Assembly (NCBI GenBank): GCA_016702335.1
Contig: JADJEF010000018.1
Span: 1 to 64,000 of the forward strand
Direction: 5' to 3'
From: Rhodocyclaceae bacterium
GTDB lineage: Bacteria > Pseudomonadota > Gammaproteobacteria > Burkholderiales > Rhodocyclaceae
Length of the DNA: 64,000 nucleotides
Of this stretch, positions 46,010 through 56,234 are shown piece by piece. The first letter of the stretch is position 1. Every line of letters begins with the position of its first letter. The notes beneath the pieces are model-generated. The model worked only from the letters and a program-made list of their open reading frames with translations, was not told where the DNA came from and searched no databases. Made by a program: the position numbers and the translations under genes.

Positions 46010-48286
46010 TCACGCCATCTGCAGCCGATGCAGCCGAGTGTATTGCCCGGCTTCATGGCGCAAGAGTTCGGCGTGCGTACCCTGCTCGACGATCTGGCCG
46101 CGTTCCATGACCACAATGCGGCTGGCATCGCGCACGGCACTGAGCCGGTGGGCGATGATCAGCACGGTGCGGCCCTGGCAGATGGCCTTCATGTTGTTCT
46201 GGATGATGCGCTCGGACTCGTAGTCAAGGGCGCTGGTGGCTTCGTCAAAGATCAGGATGCGCGGGTTGCTGATCAGGGCCCGGGCAATGGCGATGCGCTG
46301 GCGCTGTCCGCCCGAAAGCGTCGAGCCGTGCTCACCGACGGGGGTGTCGTACCCCTCGGACAATTCCAGAATGAAGTCGTGGGCACCGGCCAGTTTGGCG
46401 GCCTGGATCACCGCTTCCAGCGGCAGGCCGGGGTCGGCCAGGGCGATGTTCTCGCGGATGGTGCGGCTGAACAGCATGTTCTCTTGCAGCACGACGCCGA
46501 TCTGGCGGCGCAGGCTGGAGCTGTCGGCCAGGGCCAGATCGATGCCATCGACCAGCACGCGGCCACGCTCGGGCAGGTAGAGGCGCTGGGCGAGCTTGGT
46601 CAGGGTGCTTTTACCCGAACCGGAACGGCCAACGATGCCGATGACTTCGCCGGGTTTGATGGTGAGCGCAATACTGCGCAGCACTTCGGGGCCGTCGGGG
46701 CGGTAGCGGAAGACGACGTTATCGAACTCAATGCGCCCGGCGATTGGGGGCAACGCGCCCTTGGCGGTGCCGGCCGCGCCCCCGGCAGTCTCGGTTTTGG
46801 CATTGAGGATGTCGCCCAGGCGCTGTACCGAGAGGCCGGTCTGCTGAAAGTCGGTCCAGAGCTGGGCCAGGCGCATCACCGGTGTGGCGACCCGGCCGGC
46901 GAGCATGTTGAAGGCGATGAGCTGGCCCATGGACAGTTGGCCTTCCATCACCAGGCGGGCACCCAGCCAGAGGGTGACGATAGTGACCAGCTTACCGATG
47001 AGGTTGACGCCCTCATGGGCGATGGTGCCCAGGCTGGCGGTGCGAAACCCGGCGGCGACATAGCCGGCGAGCTGGTTGTCCCAGCGGCGGGTCATCTGTG
47101 GTTCGACGGCCATGGCCTTGACGGTGTCGATGCCGTTAATCGTCTCGACCAGGAAGGACTGGTTCTCGGCGCCGCGGTTGAATTTCTCGTTGAGCCGGGC
47201 ACGCAAGAGCGGCGTGATGGCCAGCGAGAGGCCCAGGTAACAGGGCAGCGAGAGCACTACTACCAGTGTCAGCAAGGGGCTGTAATAGAACATGACGGCG
47301 ATGAACACCACCGAGAACAACAGGTCGAGCACCAGCGTGATGGCATTGCCGGTGAGGAACTGACGGATGTTCTCCAATTCGCGCACCCGGGCGACGGTGT
47401 CGCCGACGCGGCGGGCCTGGAAGTAGGCCAGTGGGAGATTGAGCAGGTGGCGGAACAGGCGGGCGCCTAGTTCGACGTCGATACGGCTGGTGGTGTGAGC
47501 GAAGACGTAGGTGCGCAGGCCCGAGAGGGCGACTTCGAACAGCGAAACAACCAAAAGGCCGACGGCCATGACGTCGAGGGTACTCATGCCCCGATGTACC
47601 AGTACTTTGTCCATCACCACCTGGAAGAACAGCGGCGTGGCCAGGGCAAACAGTTGCAGCACGAGGGAGACCAGCAGTACTTCGCCCAAGAGCTTGCGGT
47701 ATTTGACGACGGCGGGGATGAACCAGGTGAAGTCGAACTTGGCGAGTTCGCCCGCCAGTGAGGCGCGGGAGGCGAAGAGGATGAGTTGGCCGTTCCAGCG
47801 GGTGGTGAGTTCGCTAAGGGTGAGGATGCGGGGGCGGTTGGCCGAGTTGGCGGCGGCATCGGCGACGGGTGCCGGATTCGCCGAGCCACCCGCGCCGAGT
47901 TCCTGGATCAGGGCCTTTTCTGCGCCGGGGGTGGCGTCGTAGCGGGCGAGCAGGAAGAAGCGGCCGTCCATGTCCACGGCCAGGGCTGGTAGCGGGGTGC
48001 GGTCCAGGCGGGCGGCTTCGCTGCGCACCAGCGTGGCCTTGAGGCCCAGGCGCTTGGCGGCGAGCAGGATCTGCGGGATGCCCAGGGGTTGGCCGTCTTC
48101 TTGATACTCATGGGCGAGCTGGGCGGGGTCGACGGCGACTCCGTGAAAGCGAGCCAGCATGGTCAGGCCAATCAGCCCGGTGTCAGCGGCGCTTGTGTCT
48201 TGGGCGGACGGAGGTGGTGGGGTTTGGGGAGTGCCGGTATCGGTAACGACAGTCAGTTCAGGGCTGCGCTGTGGGGGATTTTTCAT
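46010..48286 (-). CDS. Type I secretion ABC transporter, HlyB-like (locus B)
   Basis: The protein has 758 aa. The N-terminal C39-like domain (about 30-160) has DTGLIGLTMLARFHG, where a peptidase would have Cys after Asp, so it is a non-cleaving docking domain. The membrane domain has six helices (about 200-480). The nucleotide-binding domain shows GRSGSGKST, LSGGQRQRIAIARAL and ILIFDEATSALD. It drives one-step export of the RTX protein encoded just upstream (48439-53410). Order is rtx, ABC, hlyD on the minus strand, with a hairpin between rtx and ABC. The N-terminal ~30 residues are Pro-rich. Confidence 0.94.
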   Translation of the reverse strand: MKNPPQRSPELTVVTDTGTPQTPPPPSAQDTSAADTGLIGLTMLARFHGVAVDPAQLAHEYQEDGQPLGIPQILLAAKRLGLKATLVRSEAARLDRTPLPALAVDMDGRFFLLARYDATPGAEKALIQELGAGGSANPAPVADAAANSANRPRILTLSELTTRWNGQLILFASRASLAGELAKFDFTWFIPAVVKYRKLLGEVLLVSLVLQLFALATPLFFQVVMDKVLVHRGMSTLDVMAVGLLVVSLFEVALSGLRTYVFAHTTSRIDVELGARLFRHLLNLPLAYFQARRVGDTVARVRELENIRQFLTGNAITLVLDLLFSVVFIAVMFYYSPLLTLVVVLSLPCYLGLSLAITPLLRARLNEKFNRGAENQSFLVETINGIDTVKAMAVEPQMTRRWDNQLAGYVAAGFRTASLGTIAHEGVNLIGKLVTIVTLWLGARLVMEGQLSMGQLIAFNMLAGRVATPVMRLAQLWTDFQQTGLSVQRLGDILNAKTETAGGAAGTAKGALPPIAGRIEFDNVVFRYRPDGPEVLRSIALTIKPGEVIGIVGRSGSGKSTLTKLAQRLYLPERGRVLVDGIDLALADSSSLRRQIGVVLQENMLFSRTIRENIALADPGLPLEAVIQAAKLAGAHDFILELSEGYDTPVGEHGSTLSGGQRQRIAIARALISNPRILIFDEATSALDYESERIIQNNMKAICQGRTVLIIAHRLSAVRDASRIVVMERGQIVEQGTHAELLRHEAGQYTRLHRLQMA

Positions 48287-48370
48287 GGCATCGGGCTAGG
48301 TAAGCGCACGGGGTTTGCGCGGAGTCCGAATGCTGAAGGGTGAGGCTGGACCGAACAAGCGAAGAATTGG

Positions 48371-48398
48371 CCAAAGTGTTATCTACATAACACTTTGG
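48371..48398. terminator. Perfect 12-bp hairpin between the RTX gene and its exporter
   Basis: CCAAAGTGTTAT, CTAC, ATAACACTTTGG form a perfect stem, AT-rich in a GC-rich context, 41 bp after the RTX stop. There is no clear U-tract, so attenuation or mRNA 3'-end protection is as likely as full termination. Confidence 0.6.
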
Positions 48399-48438
48399 CT
48401 CATTTACTTGCGCAACCCGTCGAGGTGAAGCATCCCCG

Positions 48439-51400
48439 TTACTGCCAATTGGCGGCGATTACCCCTCCCAGTGCGTCCTGATAGTTCTGCGGCAGCGTGC
48501 TCTGGCCAGCCGAAGGCGGCGCAAAGGCCGCCATGGCCTGAACCAGCGCCTCGACGTTGCTGTCGATCAGTGTCTTGCCATCCGCTGTCTTGAACTGCTC
48601 GACGTGATAGGCGTTGCCGGTATACCAGTGCTCGATGGTCAGCTTGTCGCTGGTGCCAATGATGCTGGCTTCCAGGTTATTGCCCACATGCCGTAACCAG
48701 ATCTGATCAGTGGCGATGCCGGACATGAACTTTGCTACGTCGGTGTTGCCTGCAGTGGTGTCGTTCTCTCGGATCAGATCAGCGCCATAGTCGCGTCCAA
48801 GGACATACGTGTCGTTGCCGCTACCGCCACTTAAAGTGTCCAACCCGATGCCCCCGTCGAGAGTGTCGTTCGAGTACGTACCCGTCAATGTATCGTTGCC
48901 GCCCAATCCGCAAATCGTGCCGGCATAGCCATTTACTCCCGTCAGGGTGTCGGCCCCGTCCGTCCCGTACAGGTTGTTACCCAGCACCGTCACTTGTGGC
49001 GCACTCAGCGTGCTGCCGTCCGCGAACTGGAAGCTCTCGATCTGGTATTGCAATGAGGCGAACCAGTTCTCTACGGTGATCTGGTCCGTCACCGATGGGT
49101 CGGCCGGGTCGTTGACCTTGAGCACCAGATGACTCCCAACGCGACTCAGGCTAACGTCACTCAGACTAATGCCGGCCGCGAATACAATCCGGTCGGCTTT
49201 ACCTCGAACCCCATGATCAGTATCGCTGATGATGTCTTGCCCGTCGCCCCGGTTGAAAAGGTACGTATCCGTTCCGTTGCTGCTCTCGATACGGTCGTTC
49301 CCCGCACCACCCTGAAAGGTGTTGCTGCTGTTATAGCTGCTGCTCCCGGTGTGGTACGTCGCGACCTTGATCAGGTCATTGCCGCTGCCGCCATCAATGG
49401 TGTTGTTAGCGTCGCAGCTGAAGGTAATCGTGTCGTTGCCTGCCCCGCCACGCAATACATTCGTACCGGCACCTTGGTCGATGATCATATCGTCGCCCGC
49501 GCCGCCATCAATCATGTCGCTGCCGTAGCTGTCGGTGATCGTGTCGTTGCCGTTCAGACCGTGGATATTGTTGTTGTCCGAATAGCCGCTGAGGGTGTCG
49601 GCCCCGTCCGTCCCGTACAGGTTGTTACCCAGCACCGTCACTTGTGGCGCACTCAGCGTGCTGCCGTCCGCGAACTGGAAGCTCTCGATCTGGTATTGCA
49701 ATGAGGCGAACCAGTTCTCTACGGTGATCTGGTCCGTCACCGATGGGTCGGCCGGGTCGTTGACCTTGAGCACCAGATGACTCCCAACGCGACTCAGGCT
49801 AACGTCACTCAGACTAATGCCGGCCGCGAATACAATCCGGTCGGCTTTACCTCGAACCCCATGATCAGTATCGCTGATGATGTCTTGCCCGTCGCCCCGG
49901 TTGAAAAGGTACGTATCCGTTCCGTTGCTGCTCTCGATACGGTCGTTCCCCACACCACCCTGAAAGGTGTTGCTGCTGTTATAGCTGCTGCTCCCGGTGT
50001 GGTAGGTCGCGACCTTGATCAGGTCATTGCCGCTGCCGCCATCAATGGTGTTGTTAGCGTCGCAGCTGAAGGTAATCGTGTCGTTGCCTGCCCCGCCACG
50101 CAATACGTTCGTACCGGCACCTTGGTCGATGATCATATCGTCGCCCGCGCCGCCATCAATCATGTCGCTGCCGTAGCTGTCGGTGATCGTGTCGTTGCCG
50201 TCCAGACCGTGGATATTGTTGTTGTCCGCGAAGCCGCTGAGGGTGTCGGCCCCGTCCGTCCCGTACAAGTTGTTACCCAGCACCGTCACTTGTGGCGCAC
50301 TCAGCGTGCTGCCGTCCGCGAACTGGAAGCTCTCGATCTGGTATTGCGATGAGGTGGAACCAGTTCTCTACGGTGATCTGGTCCGTCACCGATGTGTTGG
50401 CGGGGTCATTGATTTTGAGCACCAGATTATTGCCGACACGAGTGCCGATCAGATCGCCCTGGCCGATGCCCGCCCCGAACGCGATCTTGTCGGTCTTGCC
50501 GTAACCGTAGTAATCGTAGTCGTTGATCGTGTCCCGGCCATCGCCCCGGTTGAACAGATAGGTGTCCGCGCTGTTGCCGCTTTCAATCCGGTCGTCGCCC
50601 GTGCCGCCCTGCAGCGTGTTGACGCTGTTGTATTGGTATCGATAGGTCTGGCTCGCCACCCGGATCAGATCGTTGCCGCTGCCTCCGTCGACGGAGTTGC
50701 TTGAGCCGATGGCGTAGGTCACTGTGTCGTTGCCGGCCCCGCCATACATGACATTTGTGCCGCCGATGTCGGTGATGATGTCGTCGCCATCCAGTCCGTA
50801 GATGGTGTTGTTGTCCGCGAAGCCATTGATCGTGTCCGCTGCCCCGGTGCCGTAGACATTGTTGCACAGCGCAGTCAGTTGCACGGCGCTCAGGCTGCTG
50901 CCATCAGCGAACTGCAGGCTCTCGATCTGATACTGAGTCGAGACATACCAGTCCTCGACGGTAATCTGGTCGCTGGCCGTCGGGTTGGTCGCATCGTTGA
51001 TCCTCAGCACCAGATGGTTGCCCATCCGGTAGCCACTCAGATCGCCTTGGGTAATGCCGTTCCCGAACACGATCCGGTCGGTCTTGCCGTAGCCGTATGC
51101 ATCGTTGTCGTTGATCGTGTCCCGCCCGTCGCCCCGGTTGAACAGATAGGTGTCCGCGCTGTTGCCGCTTTCAATCCGGTCGTCGCCCGTGCCACCCTGC
51201 AGCGTATTGACGCTGTTGTATTGGTATCGATAGGTCTGGCTCGCCACTTTGATCAGGTCGTTGCCGCTGCCTCCGTCGACGGTGTTGCTGGAGGCACCGA
51301 AGGTCACGCTGTCGTTGCCGGCCAGGCCTAAGAGGATATTTTTCCCCGTCCCGCCCACAATGACATTGTCCAGCGCATTACCCGTTCCGTTGACAGACCC

Positions 51401-53410
51401 GCTGCCTGTCAGCGTGAGGTTTTCGACATTGTCGGCCAGCGTATGGCTCGCTGCGCTTTGCACGGTGTCGATGCCCGAGTTGGCCTCTTCAATAATTATG
51501 TCGGTTAGGCCTGTCACGACATAGACGTCATCACCTGCACCCCCCAGCAGTAGGCTGTGCCCGACGCCGGTGAGGGTGTCATTGCCAGCCTCACCCATGA
51601 GCATGCCATATCCGCCATTTCCGGAAAGTGCGTTGTTAGCGGCATCGCCGCGCTGGAAATCGCCTCCCCATCGACGCAATCTGTACCGCGAAGCTGTCGC
51701 CGTTCAGATCACCGTGCGCATGAATCTCTAGTAGCAAGTCAATTCCAGGTGCCCCCATCGCCTTGAGTCCATGCACAAGCTCCTGAATCCGCTGTTGCGT
51801 CGCCACGGGGTCCAGTGCGTAGTCTGCCTGAAGCAGCGCTACCGTCGGGCTGACATCCAGCGCTACCTCCCCGCTGCTGCTGTTCCAACGCAAGCCGATA
51901 CTGTCAAACAACGGCTTGAGCCGGGTTTGCGGCAGGAGCTGGCCTTCCACATAGCCGATCAACGTATCGAATGCTTGCAGCAGCACGTTGGCCGAATTTC
52001 CCCCCGGGTTGTTCGTCCCCGCATTGGTACCCGAGCCCTGGATGAAACCCTGCCCCATGAAGGCTTCCAGCGCCGCCAATTTGCGCGCATCGGGTAAATA
52101 GCTTCCCCGGCTGTTCGGAGCAATGCCTTCGACGCCAGCCCAGGCGTAGATGAGATTGGCGACCGTGGCGGCGCGGGCAGTGGATCGTCGGTAACGGTGT
52201 ATTGCGCCACCAGCGCTTGCAGATGCCCACTGGCGTCCGTCGCCATGGCCTGGCGCAGGCTATGGACGTTGCCGAAGCCGGCGACCTCGGGCAGCGCGGC
52301 GATGGCGGCGTCGACGGCGACAAGGTTCTGGTCGACAGTACGCGCAAGGTCGCTGGCGAACCAGACGTCGGTGAGGGAGGCGCTGCCGCCATCGGTCTTG
52401 GTGAAGGCACCGATCTGCTTGTGGGCGTTGCCGTTGGCATCGACCGTAGAGGAATTGGTATAGCCGGTCGCCAGCGATTGCACGCCGGCCTGGGTGAGCG
52501 TGAGCAGTTCACCGGTGTCGGCGATGCCGTTGCTGTTGCCATCCTTCCAGACCCGCAATTCGGCGAAGGCGGCGTCATTGCCGTCGATGATGTCATCGTG
52601 GTTGCCATCAAGCTCGGCGAGCGCATCAAAGCCGTTGGGGGCCTTGCTGCCGTTGACGAGCGCGGAGTTGTTGCCGAAGAGTTCGGTGCCGGAATCGATG
52701 GCGCCGTTGCCGTTGCGGTCAAGCACCAGCAGTCCGTCGTCCCGACCCACCCAGCCGGTCTGCTCGGCAAAGCCGTTACCATCGTGGTCGAAGTGGAGGT
52801 CGGCGGCAAGGCCGACGGTCTCGATCCCGTCGCCGTCGAGATCGAGGATTAGTGGGCTGACGGTGGATTTGGCGGTTTGGAAAAGGCCGGAAAGGGTGCC
52901 GATGAGGTCATCACCATCAGGACCGACTGGCCAAGGCATTCCTGTAAAGGGATCTCCCTCAGTACCCTGCTCCGAGCTGGGTGGCTCAATCCATTGACGC
53001 GTTTCTGTCGGGTCATTTATCTTGTTTATCGTCGCCCCTTGCTTCACCGCATCATAAATCCATTCATCCAAAGATTGTGTTGTCTGACCCGATTCACTTG
53101 CCTCTTTCCATCTCTTGAACTCTTCGCGACCGACATTGTTGTTCCACTTGTCCATGTTTCTTTCAGCCGCCGCATTTGTCGGACTTTGAAATCTATCTTC
53201 ATGGTCATCTCCTAGTTGCTTGGACAATCCTTCGCCACCGTAGCGAGACCAATATGCACCCGCCAATGCATGTCTATAAGCGTCCATCTCGTCATTGCCA
53301 CCAAGGTTGACAAGAGGTGTTTTTCCATCTTGGTCTCCAATACTGTCAGCGGTGTTCTTGGCGTAGTTGCGAAACTTTACAGCAAGTAAATGCGCTAAAT
53401 AGTCTGACAT
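48439..53410 (-). pseudogene. Large RTX toxin/adhesin-like protein (locus B), reading frame shifted in places
   Basis: About 1650 aa if shifts near 52175, 51660 and 50355 are repaired. The N-terminus (about 40-100) has DAYRHALAGAYWSRYGG and NMDKWNNNVGRE, reminiscent of DUF6973-type domains of candidate toxins. Next, EF-hand-like calcium segments (LDLDGDGIETVGL, LVLDRNGNGAIDSGTELFG, DGNSNGIADTGEL), then long RTX arrays (GGAGDDMIIDQGAG, GGSGNDLIKV) and the type I secretion end (YQDALGGVIAANWQ). Two adjacent 648-bp modules are almost identical. The exporter and HlyD are downstream; a small membrane protein is upstream. Host or bacterial target unknown. Confidence 0.8.
48947..50242 (-). repeat. 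Two near-identical 648-bp tandem modules in the RTX gene
   Basis: Units 48947-49594 and 49595-50242 differ at only a few positions; each encodes 216 aa containing RTX nonapeptides, a DTYLFNRGDGQD motif and a DQITVENWF motif. A third unit beginning at 50243 starts nearly identical and then diverges into two older modules. Confidence 0.9.
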
Positions 53411-53500
53411 ATTTTTCCTTAAAAGTGATAGGCGATAAACGAGGCGCTCTTCTCGACATGGACCAAAGCCTTACCCGGCTTAGAACAAAGAAGTTGTCTA

Positions 53501-53905
53501 TCAGTAGCATCCATAAGAGAACGCGGGACTTCTATCCAGGCTTCCGTACCGTCCTCTCAAAAACATCCACCAGATAAACGAATCTTCTTCGAGGTCCTTC
53601 CATCTGACCCTCGTTTTGAACGTCCGACCTATCCGCTTTTGGAAGTCCTTTCGTTCGGCATAAGGTCCTTGCAGGCAGACAACAGATATTGTCTTGTCAG
53701 ATAACTTGGACAAATCGATGGTTGCGCGATCCTGTCCGCTCATCGTGGTCTGTATCCCCTCGATGACCCGCGACTCAAGCTCCGCATCCCTTCCTTTGAG
53801 GGTCATGAAGAATCCCGCGACAAACGCTGCTGCGACGATGCCGATAATCAATAGCCACTGCGATATTGAAAAAGATTTTTTGGAAATCTCTCGTTCTTCG
53901 TTCAT
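53501..53905 (-). CDS. Small single-pass membrane protein preceding the locus B RTX gene
   Basis: About 134 aa from ATG 53905 (an in-frame TTG lies five codons upstream). One transmembrane helix near the N-terminus (WLLIIGIVAAAFVAGFFMTL) follows a basic, cytoplasmic segment; the remainder (SKLSDKTISVVCLQGPYAER) would be periplasmic. No family is recognised. It lies 90 bp upstream of the RTX toxin-like gene on the same strand. That position, the lack of homology to the matching protein at locus C and the membrane location suggest an immunity protein, by inference only. Confidence 0.55.
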   Translation of the reverse strand: MNEEREISKKSFSISQWLLIIGIVAAAFVAGFFMTLKGRDAELESRVIEGIQTTMSGQDRATIDLSKLSDKTISVVCLQGPYAERKDFQKRIGRTFKTRVRWKDLEEDSFIWWMFLRGRYGSLDRSPAFSYGCY

Positions 53906-53984
53906 GTCGGTAGAAGTCAATATGTTGTCGCTAAAGTTGAATTACAGCGGGTCAGTAACGAGTCATAAGTTCTCCTGAGCAGTC

Positions 53985-55173
53985 GGTTTGTCAGGGTTAA
54001 GAAACACCGTAGAGACTGGTGACCATCTACGTATGCCACGCGACCAGCGGTGAGGATGCTGGGCACGGGCTTGGGCATAGAGTAGCGAGCGCTGAGTCAG
54101 CAACTGAGCATCCTGACCGGCATGACGCTGAGCCGGCGTGACGAAACCAATCGCACTATGGCGATGCTCCTCGTTATACCAAGCCACCGCCGACGACCCA
54201 CTGGCGGGCCGCCGTGATCGACTCAAACGGGCGTACGGGCATGAGCGGGCGGTACTTCAAGGTACGAAACAACGATTCTGAATACGGGTTGTCATTACTC
54301 ACCGAGGGCGGCTACGGGAAGGTTCCACACCCCAGGCCTGCATCATGGCCAGCATGGATTGTCCCTTCATTGGCGAACCGTTATCCGAGTGCAAAACCAC
54401 TTGACCTGGCAATACCCCTTGCTGCGAGCAGACCTCCTGCAGCGCTTGTGCCGCCAGATCGGCGCTTTCACTCGCAAAGACATGCGCACCGACAATGTAG
54501 CGACTAAAAATATCCACAAACAGGTAGAGGTAGTAGTACTGGCCTTTGATCTGCGTAGGCAAGGTGATGTCCCACGAATACAGCTGATTGATGTGAGTAG
54601 CGATGTGGGCTTTGGGCTTGTGCCGTCGCTGAGGTGCCCGTTCCAAGCGGCGGTGCGTGTGCTGATGGTGGTGTCGCAACAGTCGTTGAAAGGTGGACTC
54701 ACTGCCCAGATAGCGGCCCTGATCGGCCAGGCGAGGCACCATTTGGCTCGGTGGCAAGTCCTTGAACTCCTGACTGTTCTGACGGCCATGATGGCGGCGC
54801 GCTCGGTGTCGGTGAGCTTGTTGTGGGTGTGACGGCCCGACGCAGTCCGGCTTGACGGCGATCCTGGCTCAGGGGTATCCAGGGGATGATCGGGAAGACG
54901 TTGGCGCTTCAGGATCTGCGTGACTGGAAGCCGGCGCGCTCAATGCCGGATCCGTCAGGCGCGTTGGCACCGCTGGGGCTACCGTCGCCTGCGGCTCCTC
55001 TCGCCCCGGCGGTGCCAACGCAGGAGTCGGCTCTTGGCTGAGTCGGGGACGTAACCACCGTTGCACGGTGCGACTACTCAGGCCGAGCAGCCGGCAGGCT
55101 TGATGGAGCCGCGCCGCTGTGACAGGCGTGTTTGATGAGCAAGATCAGGTCTTGGCGCTGTGTCAGGCCGGTC
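53985..55173 (-). pseudogene. IS3-family transposase OrfB, frameshifted
   Basis: Begins MTGLTQRQDLILLIKHACHSG with a helix-turn-helix (LLGLSSRTVQRWLRP). The DDE core is read in pieces: SWDITLPTQIKGQYYYLYLF (first Asp), VVLHSDNGSPMKGQSM (second Asp), then after a one-base loss SNDNPYSESLFRTLKYRP (Glu) and WYNEEHRHSAIGFVTPAQR. Several one-base shifts occur, at least one in a C run. Together with OrfA it would form the transposase of the element. Confidence 0.82.
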
Positions 55174-55671
55174 ATTTTCCTCGTCCTCCCACAGCGCCTG
55201 GAACTTTTTGCAGAACTAACAGCGCCGCTGCCTCCGCCAGCGCTTTGTCTTTGCGCCGCAATTCACGTTCCAGTTGGTCGTTCCTTTGTTTGGCTTGCCG
55301 CAAGGCAGCTCCGCCGGCAAGTGCCCTTTGCTGGGCTGGCAAAACTCGTGATGCCACTGCCGTAGTTGCTGTTCGAACACGCCTTTCTCACGACACCAGG
55401 CATGCAGGGCCTGATCTTTGTAGCCATGGCTTTCGAGCAGCGCACTCAGACGTTCTTCAGCACTCCATTGACTCGATGCTAAATTCGTTGGCAGATGGGT
55501 AGGTTGCCCCGTGAGCGCTTGCGCTTTGTTTTGTTGCTGAATCCAGCCTTTCAAGGTCCCCAGCGAGACATTGAGTTCCTTGGCTATGTCTGCCAGTGTT
55601 CGTTCGCCTCGTGCTCTGGCTTTGCTCAAGGCCTGTTCCCTGAATTCCTCAGGGTATGCTTTCCGGTTCAT
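55172..55671 (-). pseudogene. IS3-family transposase OrfA, frameshifted near its end
   Basis: MNRKAYPEEFREQALSKARA begins a helix-turn-helix protein (TLADIAKELNVSLGTLKGWI). A leucine-zipper-like end in another frame (ERELRRKDKALAEAAALLVLQK) completes it. The frame is lost in the segment between and again at an A5 tract before OrfB. In IS3 elements a slip at an A-run normally fuses OrfA and OrfB; here the tract is short. Confidence 0.8.
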
Positions 55672-55773
55672 TTGCTATCGCTTTCCAGCGGATCATCCGC
55701 TTCTGGGTGGGGCGACAACTATTCTGACTCAGGGGGATGTCGGCAACCTCCATTCACCACTCGGACAGTCGAA

Positions 55774-55800
55774 ATCGCCGTCCCACCAGCGCCGACTTGA
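55774..55800 (+). repeat. Dispersed repeat, copy 15 (intergenic)
   Basis: ATCGCCGTC, CCACCA, GCGCCGACTTG. It sits 35 bp beyond the IS3 end and before the hlyD scrap. Confidence 0.88.
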
Positions 55801-55874
55801 CGCACTTCGCTGCTGTTGGTTAGCCACTTCCTTTTCCTTTTTGTTTTAATCCAGTTTGTCATCGCTAATTGCTC

Positions 55875-56187
55875 CTATCTTTCCCCCAACCCCTCATACG
55901 CCCGAACCAACAACGGACTCAAGAAATACTCAAGCACTCGTCTGCGCCCGGTCTTGATCTCCACCGTCACCGCCATCCCCGGCGACAGATTCACCGTCTT
56001 GTCCTCCACCCGCATCGTCGCCCGGTCGAGTTTGACCCGGCTGGCACAAATCAAGCCCCGCTTCTCGTCATTGATCGCATCGTGAGATACATGCATCACC
56101 TGAGCCGGAATCGTCCCGTACTTGGTGAATGAGGTGGTCTCGATCTTCACCGCCGCGTCCTGATTGGGATTCACAAAGCCAGTGCCC
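55875..56187 (-). pseudogene. C-terminal scrap of a second hlyD (locus C)
   Basis: About 104 codons remain, reading GTGFVNPNQDAAVKIE through KTVNLSPGMAVTVEIKTGRR to the end, about 85% similar to the end of the locus B HlyD. Its upstream edge runs directly into sequence that in locus B lies between the RTX gene and the ABC gene. The ABC gene and three quarters of hlyD are therefore deleted at this locus. Confidence 0.88.
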
Positions 56188-56234
56188 TTTTGGCTCATTT
56201 ACTTGCGCAACCCGTCGAGGTGAAGCATCCCCGT

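Larger units (their letters stand above)
53985..55740 (-). mobile_element. IS3-family insertion sequence between RTX loci B and C
   Basis: Contains OrfA and OrfB. The right end carries ACAACTATTCTGACTCAGGGGG (55712-55735 region), also present as the solo end at 9822-9842. The left end was not resolved; 53960-53990 is the likely area. It separates the small membrane protein gene of locus B from the hlyD scrap of locus C. Confidence 0.72.

Noticed and set aside
49129..50352. Two similar long plus-strand reading frames opposite the RTX gene
   Set aside because: They are antisense shadows of the 648-bp tandem RTX modules; their similarity comes from the repeat, and codon structure favours the minus strand.
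55200..55215. Programmed -1 frameshift between OrfA and OrfB of the IS3 element
   Set aside because: Only five A's are present and other shifts in the same gene point to errors or decay.
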